DNA of 64,000 nt from Streptomyces sp. 6-11-2 (GCF_006540305.1 NZ_BJOR01000001.1:3472001-3536000), one strand, 5' to 3'; shown: positions 11,192 to 21,456, counted from the first letter of the stretch. Numbers and translations are program-made. The notes: generated by a model not told the origin, from the letters alone.

Positions 11192-12309
11192 ACGCGCTCC
11201 ACCGTTCCGTCCGACACGGCGAACCGCGTACCCGTCAGCACGTGCGGCACGTCGTCGTCGACCGCGGCGGTCACCAGGACCTGCTCACCGGGCGCCACCA
11301 GCTCCGCCAGCCGCTCACGGCGACGGGTGTCCAGCTCCGCGAAGACGTCGTCGAGGATCAGCACCGGCTCATTGCCCTCCGCGCGCAGCAGGTCGTACGA
11401 CGCCAGACGCAGTGCCAGCGCGAACGACCAGGACTCCCCGTGGGAGGCGTACCCCTTCGCAGGCAGCTGACCGAGTCCGAGCACCACGTCGTCCCGGTGC
11501 GGCCCCACCAGCGTCACGCCCCGTTCGATCTCCTGCTTGCGGACGTCCGCGAGCGCGGCCATCAGCTGTGCGAAGAGATCCTCACGCGTGTGTGCCACGC
11601 CGGGCGCCGACGGCTTGTACTCCAGCACGACCGGACCGCCGCCGGGAGCCAGCTGCTCGTACGCCTTGTCCGCCAGCGGCTCCAGCGCGCCGAGCAGGTC
11701 CAGGCGCTGGGCGAGCAGCTCGGCACCCGCCCGCGCCAGATGCTGGTCCCACACGTCCAGCGTGGACAGGTCCATCGAACGGCCACCGTGCCGACGCGCC
11801 AGCGCGGCCGACTTCAGCAGCGTGTTGCGCTGCTTGAGCACCCGCTCGTAGTCGGAGCGCACCCCAGCCATGCGTGGAGAACGCGCCGTCACCAGCTCGT
11901 CGAGGAAACGCCGCCGCTCCCCGGGATCGCCCTTGACCAGGGCCAGGTCCTCGGGCGCGAACAGCACGGTGCGTACGATGCCCAGCACATCCCGCGGCCT
12001 GACCTGCGAGGACCGGTTGATACGGGCGCGGTTGGCCCGGCCGGGGTTCAGCTCCAGCTCGACCAGCTGCTGCCGCTCGCCCTGCCGCACCTGCGCCCGG
12101 ATCACCGCACGCTCGGCGCCCATGCGGACCAGCGGGGCGTCGGAGGTGACCCGGTGGCTGCCGAGCGTGGCCAGGTAGCCGATCGCCTCGACGAGGTTCG
12201 TCTTGCCCTGGCCGTTGGGGCCGACGAACGCCGTGACACCCCGGTCGAGCGGGACCTCGGCCCGGCCGTACGAGCGGAAGTCGGCCAGCGACAGATGCGT
12301 GACGTGCAT
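11188..12309 (-). CDS. recF: DNA replication and repair protein RecF
   Basis: A 373-residue SMC-like ATPase that helps RecO/RecR load RecA at gaps. Walker A is [13 protein letters not shown] (about residues 30-42), the ABC signature region is in [20 protein letters not shown], and Walker B is [12 protein letters not shown] with the following D-loop. The start ATG at 12309 follows gnd after 53 bp. The typical dnaN-recF adjacency is here interrupted by gnd, as is usual in Streptomyces. Confidence 0.97.
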   Translation of the reverse strand: MHVTHLSLADFRSYGRAEVPLDRGVTAFVGPNGQGKTNLVEAIGYLATLGSHRVTSDAPLVRMGAERAVIRAQVRQGERQQLVELELNPGRANRARINRSSQVRPRDVLGIVRTVLFAPEDLALVKGDPGERRRFLDELVTARSPRMAGVRSDYERVLKQRNTLLKSAALARRHGGRSMDLSTLDVWDQHLARAGAELLAQRLDLLGALEPLADKAYEQLAPGGGPVVLEYKPSAPGVAHTREDLFAQLMAALADVRKQEIERGVTLVGPHRDDVVLGLGQLPAKGYASHGESWSFALALRLASYDLLRAEGNEPVLILDDVFAELDTRRRERLAELVAPGEQVLVTAAVDDDVPHVLTGTRFAVSDGTVERV

Positions 12310-12362
12310 GGTCGTTCGCCGACCTCCCCCGGCGTTGCGGACCGCTCAGGCGGTCCGGTGGA

Positions 12363-13238
12363 CTACTTCTTCTCCACGGCGTGACCGCCGAACTGGTTGC
12401 GCAGCGCGGCGATCATCTTCATCTGCGGCGAGTCCTCCTGGCGTGAGGAGAACCGCGCGAACAGCGAGGCCGTTATCGCGGGCAGCGGCACGGCGTTGTC
12501 GATGGCGGCCTCCACGGTCCATCGGCCCTCGCCGGAGTCCTGCGCGTAGCCCCTCAGCTGCTCCAGGTGCTCGTCCTCGTCGAGGGAGTTCACCGCCAGG
12601 TCGAGCAGCCAGGAGCGGATGACGGTGCCCTCCTGCCAGGAGCGGAAGACCTCGCGGACGTTCTCCACGGAGTCGACCTTCTCCAGCAGCTCCCAGCCCT
12701 CGGCGTAGGCCTGCATCATCGCGTACTCGATGCCGTTGTGGACCATCTTGGCGAAGTGGCCCGCCCCGACCTTGCCGGCGTGCACCGCGCCGAGGTCGCC
12801 CTCCGGCTTGAGCGCGTCGAAGACCGGCTGCACCTTGGCGACGTTCTCCGCGTCGCCGCCGTACATCAGCGCGTAGCCGTTCTCCAGGCCCCACACGCCG
12901 CCGGAGACGCCGCAGTCGACGAAGCCGATGCCCTTGGCTGCCAGCTCCTCCGCATGCCTCTCGTCGTCCGTCCAGCGGGAGTTCCCGCCGTCCACGACCA
13001 CGTCGCCGGGCTCCAGCAGCTCGGCGAGGGCGTCGATCGTGCCCTGGGTGGGCTCGCCGGCCGGGACCATCACCCAGACCACGCGCGGGCCGTGGAGCTT
13101 GCCCACAAGCTCTTCCAGGCTGTGGACATCGGCGAGGTCCGGGTTGCGGTCGTATCCGATGACGGTGTGGCCGGCGCGGCGGATCCGCTCGCGCATGTTG
13201 CCGCCCATCTTGCCGAGGCCGACGAGACCGAGCTCCAT
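12363..13238 (-). CDS. gnd: 6-phosphogluconate dehydrogenase, decarboxylating, short (GntZ/YqeC-like) form
   Basis: A 291-residue enzyme of the pentose phosphate pathway that converts 6-phosphogluconate to ribulose 5-phosphate and CO2. The N-terminal Rossmann fold has GLVGLGKMGGNM and a basic-looking second strand end (GYDRNPD; Asp suggests preference for NAD over NADP, an inference). The substrate motif is FVDCGVSGGVWGLENGYALMYGG and the catalytic region GAGHFAKMVHNGIEYAMMQAYAEG (Lys and the following His-Asn). At ~290 residues it belongs to the short class, not the 470-residue class. Insertion of gnd between dnaN and recF is characteristic of Streptomyces. Confidence 0.95.
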   Translation of the reverse strand: MELGLVGLGKMGGNMRERIRRAGHTVIGYDRNPDLADVHSLEELVGKLHGPRVVWVMVPAGEPTQGTIDALAELLEPGDVVVDGGNSRWTDDERHAEELAAKGIGFVDCGVSGGVWGLENGYALMYGGDAENVAKVQPVFDALKPEGDLGAVHAGKVGAGHFAKMVHNGIEYAMMQAYAEGWELLEKVDSVENVREVFRSWQEGTVIRSWLLDLAVNSLDEDEHLEQLRGYAQDSGEGRWTVEAAIDNAVPLPAITASLFARFSSRQEDSPQMKMIAALRNQFGGHAVEKK

Positions 13239-13400
13239 CAGTTGCGTTCCTTAGGTTTCACGACGTGACGTTCCGGCACTTTCGTACCTGCGTCCGAGCC
13301 TAGACCCGGACGCTCGCGCACATCCGTGGGCATAAGCGCTCATACGTATGCCCGGACCTGAGGTCGCCACCTGCGGAAACGCGCCCGGCCGTCAGCCGGC

Positions 13401-14531
13401 TCAGCCGCTCAGCCGTACCGGCATGATCAGGTACTTGTAGGCCTCGTCCGCCTCGGCGTCCACCGCGGGCTTGCCGCTGAGCAGCGCCGGCTTGGTGGAC
13501 GTCGTGAAGGACAGCTGGGCCACCGGGGAGTCGATCGCGCTGAGGCCGTCCAGCAGGAACGTCGGGTTGAAGGCGATCGAGATGTCGTCGCCCTCCAACT
13601 GCGCGTCGACCCTCTCCACAGCCTGTGCGTCGTCGCTGGAGCCGGCCTCCAGGATCAGCACGCCCTGCTCGAAGCTCAGGCGCACCGGGGTGTTGCGCTC
13701 GGCGACCAGCGCCACGCGCTTGACGGCCTCCACGAAGGGGGCGGTCTCGATGACGGCCACGGAGTTGAACTCCGTCGGGAACAGGGTCCGGTACTTCGGG
13801 AGGTCGCCCTCCAGCAGACGCGTGGTCGTGCGCCGCCCGGCACCCTCGAAGCCGATCAGGCCCTCACCGGCACCCGAGCCGGACAGCGCCAGGATCACGC
13901 TGTCGCCGCTGGTCAGCGCCTTGGCGGTGTCCAGCAGGGTCTTGGCGGGCACCAGGGCGACCGCGGAGGCGTCCGGGTTCTCCGGCTTCCACAGGAACTC
14001 GCGGACCGCGAAGCGGTAGCGGTCGGTGGAGGCCAGCGTGACGGTGTCGCCCTCGATCTCGATGCGGACACCGGTCAGCACGGGCAGCGTGTCGTCGCGG
14101 CCGGCCGCGATCGCCACCTGCTGCACGGCGGAGGCGAAGACCTCACCGGGAACCGTGCCCGTCGCGTTCGGCATCTGCGGGAGCGCCGGGTACTCCTCCA
14201 CAGGCAGGGTGTGGAGGGTGAAGCGCGAGGAGCCGCAGACCACCGTCGCCCGTACACCGTCTGTGGAGATCTCCACCGGGCGGTTGGGCAGGGCGCGCGA
14301 GATGTCGGCGAGCAGGCGACCGGAGACGAGGACCGTGCCCTCCTCGTCGACCTCGGCCTCCACGGACACGCGCGCGGAGACCTCGTAGTCGAAGCTGGAC
14401 AGGCTCAGCTGGCCGTCCTCCGCCTTGAGCAGCAGGCCGGCGAGAACAGGCGCCGGCGGACGGGCCGGGAGGCTGCGTGCCGCCCAGGCCACTGCCTCCG
14501 CGAGTACGTCGCGTTCCACCCGGATCTTCAC
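13401..14531 (-). CDS. dnaN: DNA polymerase III sliding clamp (beta subunit)
   Basis: A 376-residue protein that forms the dimeric ring clamp tethering DNA polymerase III. It begins MKIRVERDVLAEAVAWAARSLPARP and shows three successive clamp domains, including the first-domain end LSSFDYEVSARVSVEAEVDEEG and the C-terminal pocket region ending YLIMPVRLSG, the site that binds polymerase and DnaA-regulating clamp-binding motifs. The start at 14531 faces oriC; dnaN is read away from oriC. The promoter must lie within the oriC side (14532 onward). Confidence 0.97.
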   Translation of the reverse strand: MKIRVERDVLAEAVAWAARSLPARPPAPVLAGLLLKAEDGQLSLSSFDYEVSARVSVEAEVDEEGTVLVSGRLLADISRALPNRPVEISTDGVRATVVCGSSRFTLHTLPVEEYPALPQMPNATGTVPGEVFASAVQQVAIAAGRDDTLPVLTGVRIEIEGDTVTLASTDRYRFAVREFLWKPENPDASAVALVPAKTLLDTAKALTSGDSVILALSGSGAGEGLIGFEGAGRRTTTRLLEGDLPKYRTLFPTEFNSVAVIETAPFVEAVKRVALVAERNTPVRLSFEQGVLILEAGSSDDAQAVERVDAQLEGDDISIAFNPTFLLDGLSAIDSPVAQLSFTTSTKPALLSGKPAVDAEADEAYKYLIMPVRLSG

Positions 14532-15311
14532 CGTAAGCCGCCTCCTGCTGTTGCTACTGAGTCCTCCGACTCGGTGTCACCGCCCACTGGGACGGGAAGA
14601 ACACCGGGGACCAGTCTGACGCACGGCACTGACAGTAGGCGCCTGTCGGGGTCAAGTCGCTCCGAGGGGCAGTCGGGCCCGAGAGCTCGAGTTGTGCACA
14701 GGCCCCGCTTCGAAACGGATTCCGCACTCTCTCTAGTCGGGAGTAGTAGTAGGCCCTGTGGATACCGTGGATAACCACGTTTGCCCAGCTCAGCGCGGAA
14801 ATTTTATCCACTGGCCCTGTGGGTGGGACCGGTGGACAACCGGGCGTCTCTGTGGAGAACGGGAAGTTCTGCACACCCTGCCCACAGCCCGAGGGCAGTT
14901 CTCCCCAGCTGCGTCCCCAGGTTTACCCACGTTTCCCACACGCCAATCGCGCACCTCGGTGTGACGGCTTTCACTCGACGCGGTGACCGGAGGCGTCACG
15001 TTGCCGAACAGTGGACAGGGGTGTGGAGAAGCCGCCGATCACTGGGGACAACGGTCTCCAGCCTGTGGGTTGCCAGTGGACAACTCTGGCTGCGGCCTGT
15101 GGATCACCTCTTTGTCCACAGTCTGTGGAGAGTGCTCGTCCACGATTCCACAGGCCCCTGAGCTGGTGTGATGGTGTTCCGACCACACAGCCTGTGGATG
15201 CGATCTGGACAACTTCCCAGTCCCCAGGATGTGGACGGAAGAAAGTCGCCGAATCTGTGGAGGACAGCCGTAACCCGGTGCGGATTCGAACAGCGGCGGA
15301 CGCCACAACGA
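14532..15311. other. oriC: Chromosomal replication origin oriC
   Basis: A 780-bp region without genes between dnaN and dnaA. I count about 18 nonamers close to the Streptomyces DnaA box TTGTCCACA on both strands, for example at 14757-14765, 14766-14774, 14804-14812, 14831-14839, 14851-14859, 15010-15018, 15022-15030, 15043-15051, 15075-15083, 15098-15106, 15112-15120 (exact TTGTCCACA), 15124-15132, 15136-15144, 15193-15201, 15204-15212, 15230-15238 and 15256-15264. There is no long AT-rich unwinding element; the only AT-rich patch is gaaattttatcca (14799-14811). Number and spacing of boxes fit known Streptomyces origins. The dnaN promoter is probably inside the left part. Confidence 0.97.
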
Positions 15312-15352
15312 CTCAGGGCGCCCCCGGGATCCGCTCCCGGAGGCGCCCTGAG
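15312..15352 (-). terminator. Terminator of dnaA at the oriC border
   Basis: A long hairpin: 11 bp (15312-15322 with 15342-15352) continuing after one mismatch with 5 more pairs. It begins 18 bp after the dnaA stop and would prevent dnaA transcripts from entering oriC. No U-run follows. Confidence 0.7.
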
Positions 15353-15369
15353 CGCCGCTCCGCGTGTTC

Positions 15370-17361
15370 TCAGCCGTTCTTGATGCGGTTGGTCAGCTCC
15401 GTGACCTGGTTGTAGATGGAGCGCCGCTCGGCCATCAGCGCGCGGATCTTGCGGTCGGCGTGCATGACGGTCGTGTGGTCGCGGCCGCCGAACTGGGCGC
15501 CGATCTTCGGCAGCGACAGATCGGTCAGCTCACGGCACAGGTACATGGCGATCTGGCGGGCGGTGACCAGGGCCCGGCCGCGCGAGGTGCCGCACAGGTC
15601 CTCGACGGTGAGGCCGAAGTAGTCGGCCGTGGCCGCCATGATGGCCGTCGCCGTGATCTCCGGAGCCGAGTCCTCGCCGCCGGGGATCAGGTCCTTCAGG
15701 ACGATCTCCGTCAGGCCCAGGTCCACCGGCTGCCGGTTGAGCGAGGCGAACGCCGTCACCCGGATCAGCGCGCCCTCCAGCTCGCGGATGTTGCGCGAGA
15801 TCCGGGAGGCGATGAACTCCAGCACCTCCGGCGGGGCGTTCAGCTGCTCCTGCACCGCCTTCTTGCGCAGGATCGCGATACGGGTCTCCAGCTCGGGCGG
15901 CTGGACGTCGGTGATCAGGCCCCACTCGAACCGGTTGCGCAGCCGGTCCTCCAGGGTCACCAGCTGCTTGGGCGGCCGGTCGCTGGAGAGCACGATCTGC
16001 TTGTTGGCGTTGTGGAGGGTGTTGAAGGTGTGGAAGAACTCCTCCTGCGTCGACTCCTTGTCCGCGAGGAACTGGATGTCGTCGACGAGCAGGATGTCCA
16101 TCTCGCGGTAGCGCTTGCGGAAGCTGTCGCCCTTGCCGTCGCGGATGGAGTTGATGAACTCGTTGGTGAACTCCTCGGAGCTCACGTAGCGCACGCGCGT
16201 GCCCGGGTACAGGCTGCGCGCGTAGTGGCCGATCGCGTGCAGCAAGTGGGTCTTGCCGAGTCCGGACTCGCCGTAGATGAACAGGGGGTTGTACGCCTTG
16301 GCGGGTGCCTCGGCGACGGCGACCGCGGCCGCGTGCGCGAAGCGGTTGGACGCGCCGATGACGAACGTGTCGAAGAGGTACTTGGGGTTCAGGCGCGCGG
16401 TCGGCTCGCCGGGGCCGGCCGCCGGTGCGGGCTGCGCGGCCAGCGGGCCGGGGGCGCCGGTGGCGGGCAGGTTCGGACCCACCGGGCCGCCGCGGTGCAC
16501 CTGGCCGGAACCGGCCGGCGGTTCCGGCGGCTCGCGGTGGCCGGCGTCGCGCTGGTCGTAGTCGCGGGCGTCGTACTCGCCGCGGGACGGGTCGTAGTCG
16601 GAGCGCGGCTGGTCGTACGGCGGGCGCTCCATCGACGGGGACCGGTAGTCCTGAGCGTAGGAGTCCTGGGCCGGCGGATAGGCGTCCTGGCGGCCGTACC
16701 CGGTGTCCTGCGGGCCGTAGGGGTCCTGGGCCGGCGAGGCGTAGGGGTCCCGCTCCGGGAAGCCGAGCCGCTGCTGCTGCCACCCGTAGTCGTCCTGGTG
16801 GTGACGCGGCCAGGCGCCGGGCTCGGGACGCTGGTACTCGGCGTACTCCGACGGATAGGCGGGGCGGGCGGTCGGGAGCTGGTCGCCGCCGTCCGCCGGC
16901 TGCGGGCTCGTGCGCGGGGGCGGCAGGTGGTCGCCCTGGGCGCCCGGGAACTGGTCGTGGCGGGCCGAACGGTGGACGTCCGCCCGGCGCCGGCCGTAGC
17001 CCTCGTAGCCGCCGCCCTGGCCCGTGGGCAGCTCCTGGTCCTCGTACCGCGGCGCCGGTGCGGGCGCGGGGGCCTGGGGCTCGCCGACGGAGCTGTCGAC
17101 GGTGATCGCGATCCGGATCGGGCGGCCGCACTCACGGCTCAGCGTCTCGCTCACGACCGGGGCGAGGCGCCCTTCGAGTACGCCCTTGGCGAACTCGTTC
17201 GGTACGGCGAGCAGCGCCGTGTCCGCGACCAGCGCGAGGGGCTGGCAGCGCCGGATCCAGTGTTCGTCCTTCGTCTCGACGCCCTGTCCGCGTCCCTCGC
17301 CGAGAAGCTGCTCCAGAACTCGTGGCCACACTGCGGCAAGATCGGCAGGTACGTCAGCCAC
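15370..17361 (-). CDS. dnaA: Chromosomal replication initiator protein DnaA
   Basis: A 663-residue initiator, GTG at 17361. Domain I (about 1-90) is the self-interaction and helicase-contact domain. Domain II (about 95-323) is very long and disordered, full of Pro, Tyr, Gln, Asp and Arg, the hallmark of Streptomyces DnaA (E. coli DnaA is 467 residues). Domain III, the AAA+ ATPase, begins [10 protein letters not shown] at 324 and has Walker A GESGLGKT (364-371), Walker B LLVDD (424-428) and the arginine-finger region. Domain IV binds DNA boxes through [15 protein letters not shown] (about 625-639). It is transcribed toward oriC; two DnaA boxes in its upstream region suggest autoregulation. Confidence 0.98.
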   Translation of the reverse strand: MADVPADLAAVWPRVLEQLLGEGRGQGVETKDEHWIRRCQPLALVADTALLAVPNEFAKGVLEGRLAPVVSETLSRECGRPIRIAITVDSSVGEPQAPAPAPAPRYEDQELPTGQGGGYEGYGRRRADVHRSARHDQFPGAQGDHLPPPRTSPQPADGGDQLPTARPAYPSEYAEYQRPEPGAWPRHHQDDYGWQQQRLGFPERDPYASPAQDPYGPQDTGYGRQDAYPPAQDSYAQDYRSPSMERPPYDQPRSDYDPSRGEYDARDYDQRDAGHREPPEPPAGSGQVHRGGPVGPNLPATGAPGPLAAQPAPAAGPGEPTARLNPKYLFDTFVIGASNRFAHAAAVAVAEAPAKAYNPLFIYGESGLGKTHLLHAIGHYARSLYPGTRVRYVSSEEFTNEFINSIRDGKGDSFRKRYREMDILLVDDIQFLADKESTQEEFFHTFNTLHNANKQIVLSSDRPPKQLVTLEDRLRNRFEWGLITDVQPPELETRIAILRKKAVQEQLNAPPEVLEFIASRISRNIRELEGALIRVTAFASLNRQPVDLGLTEIVLKDLIPGGEDSAPEITATAIMAATADYFGLTVEDLCGTSRGRALVTARQIAMYLCRELTDLSLPKIGAQFGGRDHTTVMHADRKIRALMAERRSIYNQVTELTNRIKNG

Positions 17362-17738
17362 AGGGCACGCTCTCTCGCAGGTCCCGCGACCGTGTGGTGC
17401 GGGACGGATCGGTATCTAAAACGGGTGGGGCGGGGGACATGGGAACGAATCGGAGTCCAGCCACGGTAGTCAGGGCCACGGGTGCGGTTCAAGTCGTTGT
17501 CCCCAGGCTGTGGACAGTGTCTCTCGGAGGCAGCTGGTTTGACCGAATGGCGTAGCCGCGCGTACCGTAACCAGGTCGAGTTGTCGATGGCTGCTGCCGC
17601 CTGCCTCCGAAGGGCACAGATCGCGTCTTAGGGTGATCGGAAAGCGGTGCACTCGGGCGTTACTGCGAGCTGATCGTGGGCGCACGGTGACAGCCAGGAC
17701 GGCACCCCGCCACTACTGATTCTTTCTGGAGCCCCCGA
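17362..17738. promoter_or_regulatory. dnaA-rpmH divergent promoter region with DnaA boxes
   Basis: 377 bp between the divergent dnaA and rpmH genes. Two DnaA boxes are close together: TTGTCCCCA at 17497-17505 and TGTGGACAG at 17509-17517, about 140-155 bp upstream of the dnaA start, positioned for autorepression of dnaA. A TAGATA hexamer on the minus strand (17413-17418) is a candidate dnaA -10 box. The rpmH promoter should be in 17600-17730; I cannot pin it down. Confidence 0.7.
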
Positions 17739-17876
17739 GTGAGCAAGCGCACCTTCCAGCCGAACAACCGTCGTCGCGCGAAGACCCACGGCTTCCGGCT
17801 GCGTATGCGCACCCGTGCCGGCCGCGCGATTCTCGCGTCCCGCCGCAGCAAGGGTCGCGCCCGTCTGTCCGCCTGA
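17739..17876 (+). CDS. rpmH: Large ribosomal subunit protein bL34
   Basis: A 45-residue, strongly basic protein with GTG start at 17739. The sequence is the canonical bL34: it begins [20 protein letters not shown] and ends with a Ser/Arg-rich block and RLSA. It is the first gene of the rpmH-rnpA-yidD-yidC-khpB-rsmG set, a gene order conserved beside dnaA in most bacteria. The ribosome binding site is weak (GGAGCC, 8 bases ahead). Confidence 0.98.
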   Translation: MSKRTFQPNNRRRAKTHGFRLRMRTRAGRAILASRRSKGRARLSA

Positions 17877-17897
17877 TTCCGGTCAGGTCATGACATC

Positions 17898-18269
17898 GTG
17901 CTGCCCACCGAGAACCGGCTGAGGCGGCGCGAGGATTTCGCGACCGCGGTACGGCGAGGGCGTCGCTCTGGACGCCCGCTTCTCGTCGTCCATCTACGTA
18001 GCGGTGCCACGGACCCGCACGTGCCAGGGGAGAGCGCTCCCCCGTCACGTGCGGGTTTCGTCGTGAGCAAGGCGGTGGGTGGCGCGGTCGTCCGCAACGC
18101 GGTGAAGCGCAGACTTCGCCATCTGATGCGTGACCGAGTCGCCTTGCTGCCCCCCGGTAGCCTGGTAGTCGTACGAGCGCTGCCCGGTGCGGGCGACGCC
18201 GATCACGCACAGCTGGCCCGAGACCTGGATGCCGCCCTTCAGCGGCTGCTGGGAGGGGGCACGCGATGA
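17898..18269 (+). CDS. rnpA: Ribonuclease P protein component
   Basis: A 123-residue basic protein that assists the RNase P RNA in tRNA 5' maturation. It has the N-terminal [22 protein letters not shown] and the family signature region [27 protein letters not shown] (RNR motif). GTG start at 17898. The stop overlaps the yidD start (ATGA), so translation is coupled. Confidence 0.97.
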   Translation: MLPTENRLRRREDFATAVRRGRRSGRPLLVVHLRSGATDPHVPGESAPPSRAGFVVSKAVGGAVVRNAVKRRLRHLMRDRVALLPPGSLVVVRALPGAGDADHAQLARDLDAALQRLLGGGTR

Positions 18270-18619
18270 AGTACCCGCTGCTGGCTCTGATCAAGCTGTA
18301 CCAGTGGACCATCAGCCCGTTGCTCGGGCCGGTGTGCAAGTACTACCCGTCGTGTTCCCACTACGGCTACACGGCCATCGACCGGCACGGTGCGATCAAG
18401 GGAACCGCGCTCACCGCGTGGCGCATCCTGCGGTGCAATCCGTGGTCGCTCGGCGGTGTGGACCATGTCCCGCCGCGCAAGCGTCCGCGGTGGCACGAAA
18501 TGCTGCGTGACGCCTGGCGTGCGCGCAGGGGCGGGCCCTCCGCCGCCGAAACGGCCACCGACGGGAAGAAGCCGGCGGTCCCGGCCGCAGAGACCTCGCC
18601 CCATGCCCAAGGAGCATGA
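18266..18619 (+). CDS. yidD: Membrane protein insertion efficiency factor YidD
   Basis: A 117-residue protein; the first ~80 residues are the YidD domain ([18 protein letters not shown], then [15 protein letters not shown] with the conserved Cys-x5-Cys and Y-P-S-C-S, then [17 protein letters not shown]). YidD is an amphipathic, inner-face membrane protein that assists YidC. The ~35-residue C-terminal extension is Pro/Ala/Lys rich and typical of actinobacteria. Starts inside the rnpA stop and ends 3 bp before yidC. Confidence 0.96.
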   Translation: MKYPLLALIKLYQWTISPLLGPVCKYYPSCSHYGYTAIDRHGAIKGTALTAWRILRCNPWSLGGVDHVPPRKRPRWHEMLRDAWRARRGGPSAAETATDGKKPAVPAAETSPHAQGA

Positions 18620-18622
18620 TTA

Positions 18623-19906
18623 GTGGACACGATTGCCAGCCTCTTCAGTTTCATCACCTGGCCCGTCTCCTGGGTCATCGTCCAGTTCCACACGGTGTAC
18701 GGGGCGATCTTCGGGCCTGACACCGGGTGGGCCTGGGGCCTGTCCATCGTGTCGCTGGTGATCCTGATCCGTATCTGCCTGATCCCGCTCTTCGTGAAGC
18801 AGATCAAGGCGACCCGGGCGATGCAGACGCTCCAGCCCGAGATGAAGAAGATCCAGGAGCGCTACAAGAACGACAAGCAGCGCCAGTCCGAAGAGATGAT
18901 GAAGCTGTACAAGGAGTCGGGTACCAACCCGCTCTCCTCGTGCCTTCCCATCCTGGCGCAGTCCCCGTTCTTCTTCGCCCTGTATCACGTGCTCAACGGC
19001 ATCGCGACGGGCAAGACGATCGGCGTCATCGACGATCAGCTGCTCGCCAGTGCCCGTAAGGCTCACATCTTCGGCGCCCCGCTCGCCGCGAAGTTCACGG
19101 ACAGCGCCCACAAGGTCGCCCAGCTCGGTGCCTCGCTGACCGATGTCCGGGTCGTGACCGCGGTCATGATCGTTCTGATGTCGGCGTCGCAGTTCTACAC
19201 GCAGCGCCAGCTGATGACGAAGAACGTCGACACGACGGTGAAGACGCCGTTCATGCAGCAGCAGAAGATGCTGATGTACGTCTTCCCGGTCATGTTCGCC
19301 GTCTTCGGCATCAACTTCCCGGTCGGTGTCCTCGTCTACTGGCTGACCACCAACGTGTGGACCATGGGCCAGCAGATGTACGTCATCCACAACAACCCGA
19401 CCCCGGGTTCGAAGGCCCAGGCCGCCTACCTGGAGCGGCTCTTCAAGCACGTCTCGCACCATGGCAAGACCCGCAACCGGCGCGAGAAGGCCATCGTCAA
19501 GGCGATCGTCGTCAAGGGCCGTGACCGCAACGAGTTCGAGCGCAAGTTCATCAACGGTCTGAACAAGGCGGGTCTCGCGGCCCAGTCCGACGGCTCCGTG
19601 ATGAAGAGCGACGGCGCCGCTGTCGCGCAGGCCGAGGACGGTACGACCACCGCCACCGCCACTGCCACCGCTCCCCGGCGCCAGCAGCCCAAGCGGCAGT
19701 CCAAGTCGCAGCGTCAGTCGGGCGGTACGAAGCCGGCCGGTGAGGCGACGGAGGCTCCGTCGCTGACCAAGTCCGACGAGCCGGAGGACGCTCCGGCCGC
19801 AGCCGGCGAGAAACCCGCCTCGAAGCCCGGCAACGGCGCCCGCAGCAAGGCCCAGTCCGGACAGCGCAAGGGTCCGCAGCGGCCCAAGTCCCCGTCCAAG
19901 AAGTAA
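18623..19906 (+). CDS. yidC: Membrane protein insertase YidC
   Basis: A 427-residue polytopic membrane protein, GTG at 18623, three bases after yidD. It has the YidC/Oxa1 core: an N-terminal helix ([20 protein letters not shown]), a second helix with the conserved Arg in the groove ([23 protein letters not shown]), the coiled-coil hairpin ([25 protein letters not shown]), and three further helices ([61 protein letters not shown]). There is no large periplasmic domain, as in Gram-positives. The C-terminal ~130 residues are a basic, Ala/Lys/Gln/Pro-rich tail that could contact the ribosome. Confidence 0.97.
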   Translation: MDTIASLFSFITWPVSWVIVQFHTVYGAIFGPDTGWAWGLSIVSLVILIRICLIPLFVKQIKATRAMQTLQPEMKKIQERYKNDKQRQSEEMMKLYKESGTNPLSSCLPILAQSPFFFALYHVLNGIATGKTIGVIDDQLLASARKAHIFGAPLAAKFTDSAHKVAQLGASLTDVRVVTAVMIVLMSASQFYTQRQLMTKNVDTTVKTPFMQQQKMLMYVFPVMFAVFGINFPVGVLVYWLTTNVWTMGQQMYVIHNNPTPGSKAQAAYLERLFKHVSHHGKTRNRREKAIVKAIVVKGRDRNEFERKFINGLNKAGLAAQSDGSVMKSDGAAVAQAEDGTTTATATATAPRRQQPKRQSKSQRQSGGTKPAGEATEAPSLTKSDEPEDAPAAAGEKPASKPGNGARSKAQSGQRKGPQRPKSPSKK

Positions 19907-19921
19907 GAAGGAGCCCATCCC

Positions 19922-20434
19922 GTGACGGAAGGCACCACCTCCGCCGCTGCCGAGGGCGCGGACGCCCTGACCCGCCTGGAGCAGGAGGGCGAGATCGCGG
20001 CGGACTACCTCGAGGGTCTACTGGACATCGCCGACCTCGACGGTGACATCGACATGGATGTCGAGGCCGACCGCGCCTCTGTCTCGATCATCAGTGACAC
20101 CGGCGGTCGCGACCTGCAGAAGCTGGTCGGCCGTGACGGTGAGGTGCTGGAGGCACTGCAGGAACTCACGCGCCTGGCCGTGCACCGGGAGACCGGCGAC
20201 CGCAGCCGCCTGATGCTGGACATCGCGGGCTACCGCGCCAAGAAGCGGACCGAGCTGTCCGAGCTGGGTGCGAAGGCCGCCGCCGAGGCGAAGAGCAGCG
20301 GCGAGCCCGTGAAGCTGAAGCCGATGACTCCGTTCGAGCGCAAGGTCGTGCACGACGCGGTCAAGGCCGCCGGCCTGCGCAGCGAGTCGGAGGGCGAGGA
20401 GCCGCAGCGCTTCGTCGTCGTGCTTCCCGCCTGA
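19922..20434 (+). CDS. khpB: RNA-binding protein KhpB/Jag (SpoIIIJ-associated, R3H domain)
   Basis: A 170-residue protein starting with GTG at 19922, 15 bp after yidC. The KH-like domain spans about 40-95 (VSIISDTGGRDLQKLVGRDGEVLEALQELTRLA, with a G-R-D-G loop) and the R3H domain follows (about 100-168, with MTPFERKVVHDAVKA and the downstream SEGEEPQRFVVV). The Jag-N domain is reduced to a short acidic N-terminus. KhpB pairs with KhpA to bind RNA and affects cell elongation and division in other Gram-positives; here the role is inferred from family and operon position. Confidence 0.94.
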   Translation: MTEGTTSAAAEGADALTRLEQEGEIAADYLEGLLDIADLDGDIDMDVEADRASVSIISDTGGRDLQKLVGRDGEVLEALQELTRLAVHRETGDRSRLMLDIAGYRAKKRTELSELGAKAAAEAKSSGEPVKLKPMTPFERKVVHDAVKAAGLRSESEGEEPQRFVVVLPA

Positions 20435-20452
20435 GCGGTCCCACGTTCCACC

Positions 20453-20479
20453 GGCCCCGTCTGTTGCGCAGGCGGGGCC
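20453..20479 (+). terminator. Terminator between khpB and rsmG
   Basis: Hairpin ggccccgtctg / caggcggggcc (11 pairs with one G-U) with a 5-base loop, followed by gtactttgtc. It would end the rpmH-khpB transcript partially, before rsmG. Confidence 0.7.
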
Positions 20480-20550
20480 GTACTTTGTCAGCCTGGTAGT
20501 TCTGATGGTCGGCGTCGAGAGCGCCGATGTGGTACGGAAGGACGGTCCCC

Positions 20551-21267
20551 GTGACGGCGGAAGCGGAGCTCCCCCCTGCGCCCGAGCAGGCACGTGACGT
20601 ATTTGGTGATCGCTTCACGGATGCGGTCCGGTATGCCGAGCTGCTGGCCGAGACAGGAGTGCAGCGAGGGCTCATCGGCCCGCGTGAGGTACCCCGTCTG
20701 TGGGAGCGGCATCTGCTGAACTGTGCGGTGCTCTCGGAGGTGGTTCCCGAGGGGGTGACGGTGTGCGACGTCGGCTCGGGCGCCGGTTTGCCGGGTATCC
20801 CCCTGGCCCTGGTCCGGGAGGACCTGAAGATCACGCTGTTGGAGCCGCTGCTGCGGCGCACCAACTTCCTCACCGAGGTCGTGGAACTGCTGGGGCTCGA
20901 CCACGTCACCGTCGTCCGGGGCCGTGCGGAGGAAGTGATGGGCAAGCTCCCGCCGGTGCATGTGGTGACCGCCCGCGCGGTCGCGCCGCTGGACCGCCTG
21001 GCCACGTGGGGCATCCCGTTGCTGCGTCCCTACGGGGAGATGCTTGCCCTCAAGGGGGACACTGCCGAGGAGGAGCTGAAGAGCGCGGCCGCCGCCCTGA
21101 GCAAGCTCGGCGCGGTGGAGACCTCCATCCTGCATGTGGGTGAGGGCATCGTGGATCCGTGCTCCACCGTCGTGCGGGTCGAGGTCGGGGAAAGCCCGGG
21201 CGGCGTACGCTTCGCGGCCAAGCGGGCGAAGGCGGCGCGGACGGGGCGGACGCGACGGCGCCGATAG
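20551..21267 (+). CDS. rsmG: 16S rRNA (guanine527-N7)-methyltransferase RsmG
   Basis: A 238-residue SAM-dependent methyltransferase that modifies G527 of 16S rRNA; loss of function causes low-level streptomycin resistance and often activates antibiotic production in Streptomyces. The SAM motif is VCDVGSGAGLPGIPLAL, followed by LLEPLLRRTNFLTEVV and the ARAVAPLDRLATWG signature. The GTG at 20551 (VTAEAEL) is chosen because GGAAGGA precedes it; an upstream ATG at 20527 lacks one. The Arg-rich C-terminus (RTGRTRRRR) is actinobacterial. Confidence 0.95.
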   Translation: MTAEAELPPAPEQARDVFGDRFTDAVRYAELLAETGVQRGLIGPREVPRLWERHLLNCAVLSEVVPEGVTVCDVGSGAGLPGIPLALVREDLKITLLEPLLRRTNFLTEVVELLGLDHVTVVRGRAEEVMGKLPPVHVVTARAVAPLDRLATWGIPLLRPYGEMLALKGDTAEEELKSAAAALSKLGAVETSILHVGEGIVDPCSTVVRVEVGESPGGVRFAAKRAKAARTGRTRRRR

Positions 21268-21346
21268 CCGCCCGTACTCCACACAAGCTGCCAAACCTCC
21301 GCATGCCGGAGTGTCGCGACAGTCCGGCCACGGCCGCTGTGCATCG

Positions 21347-21362
21347 TGTTTCACGTGAAACG
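21347..21362. promoter_or_regulatory. parS: parS site 1, upstream of parA
   Basis: tgtttcacgtgaaacg, one base from the perfect palindrome. It is the ParB binding site; it lies 158 bp upstream of the chosen parA start. Read as codons after an A it gives MFHVK, so an apparent start at 21346 is an artefact of the motif. Confidence 0.93.
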
Positions 21363-21456
21363 TCGCTCACTGCTGCACGGCATCATCAACCGTGGCCGCG
21401 CTGCGGCCCAACCCCGCGACCGCAAGCCTCTCAGCCCACTCGGACGGGGAACGGAG

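Noticed and set aside
15364..17469. 701-codon plus-strand frame opposite dnaA
   Set aside because: Mirror of the dnaA coding frame; composition Val/Arg/Gly-biased as expected for antisense.
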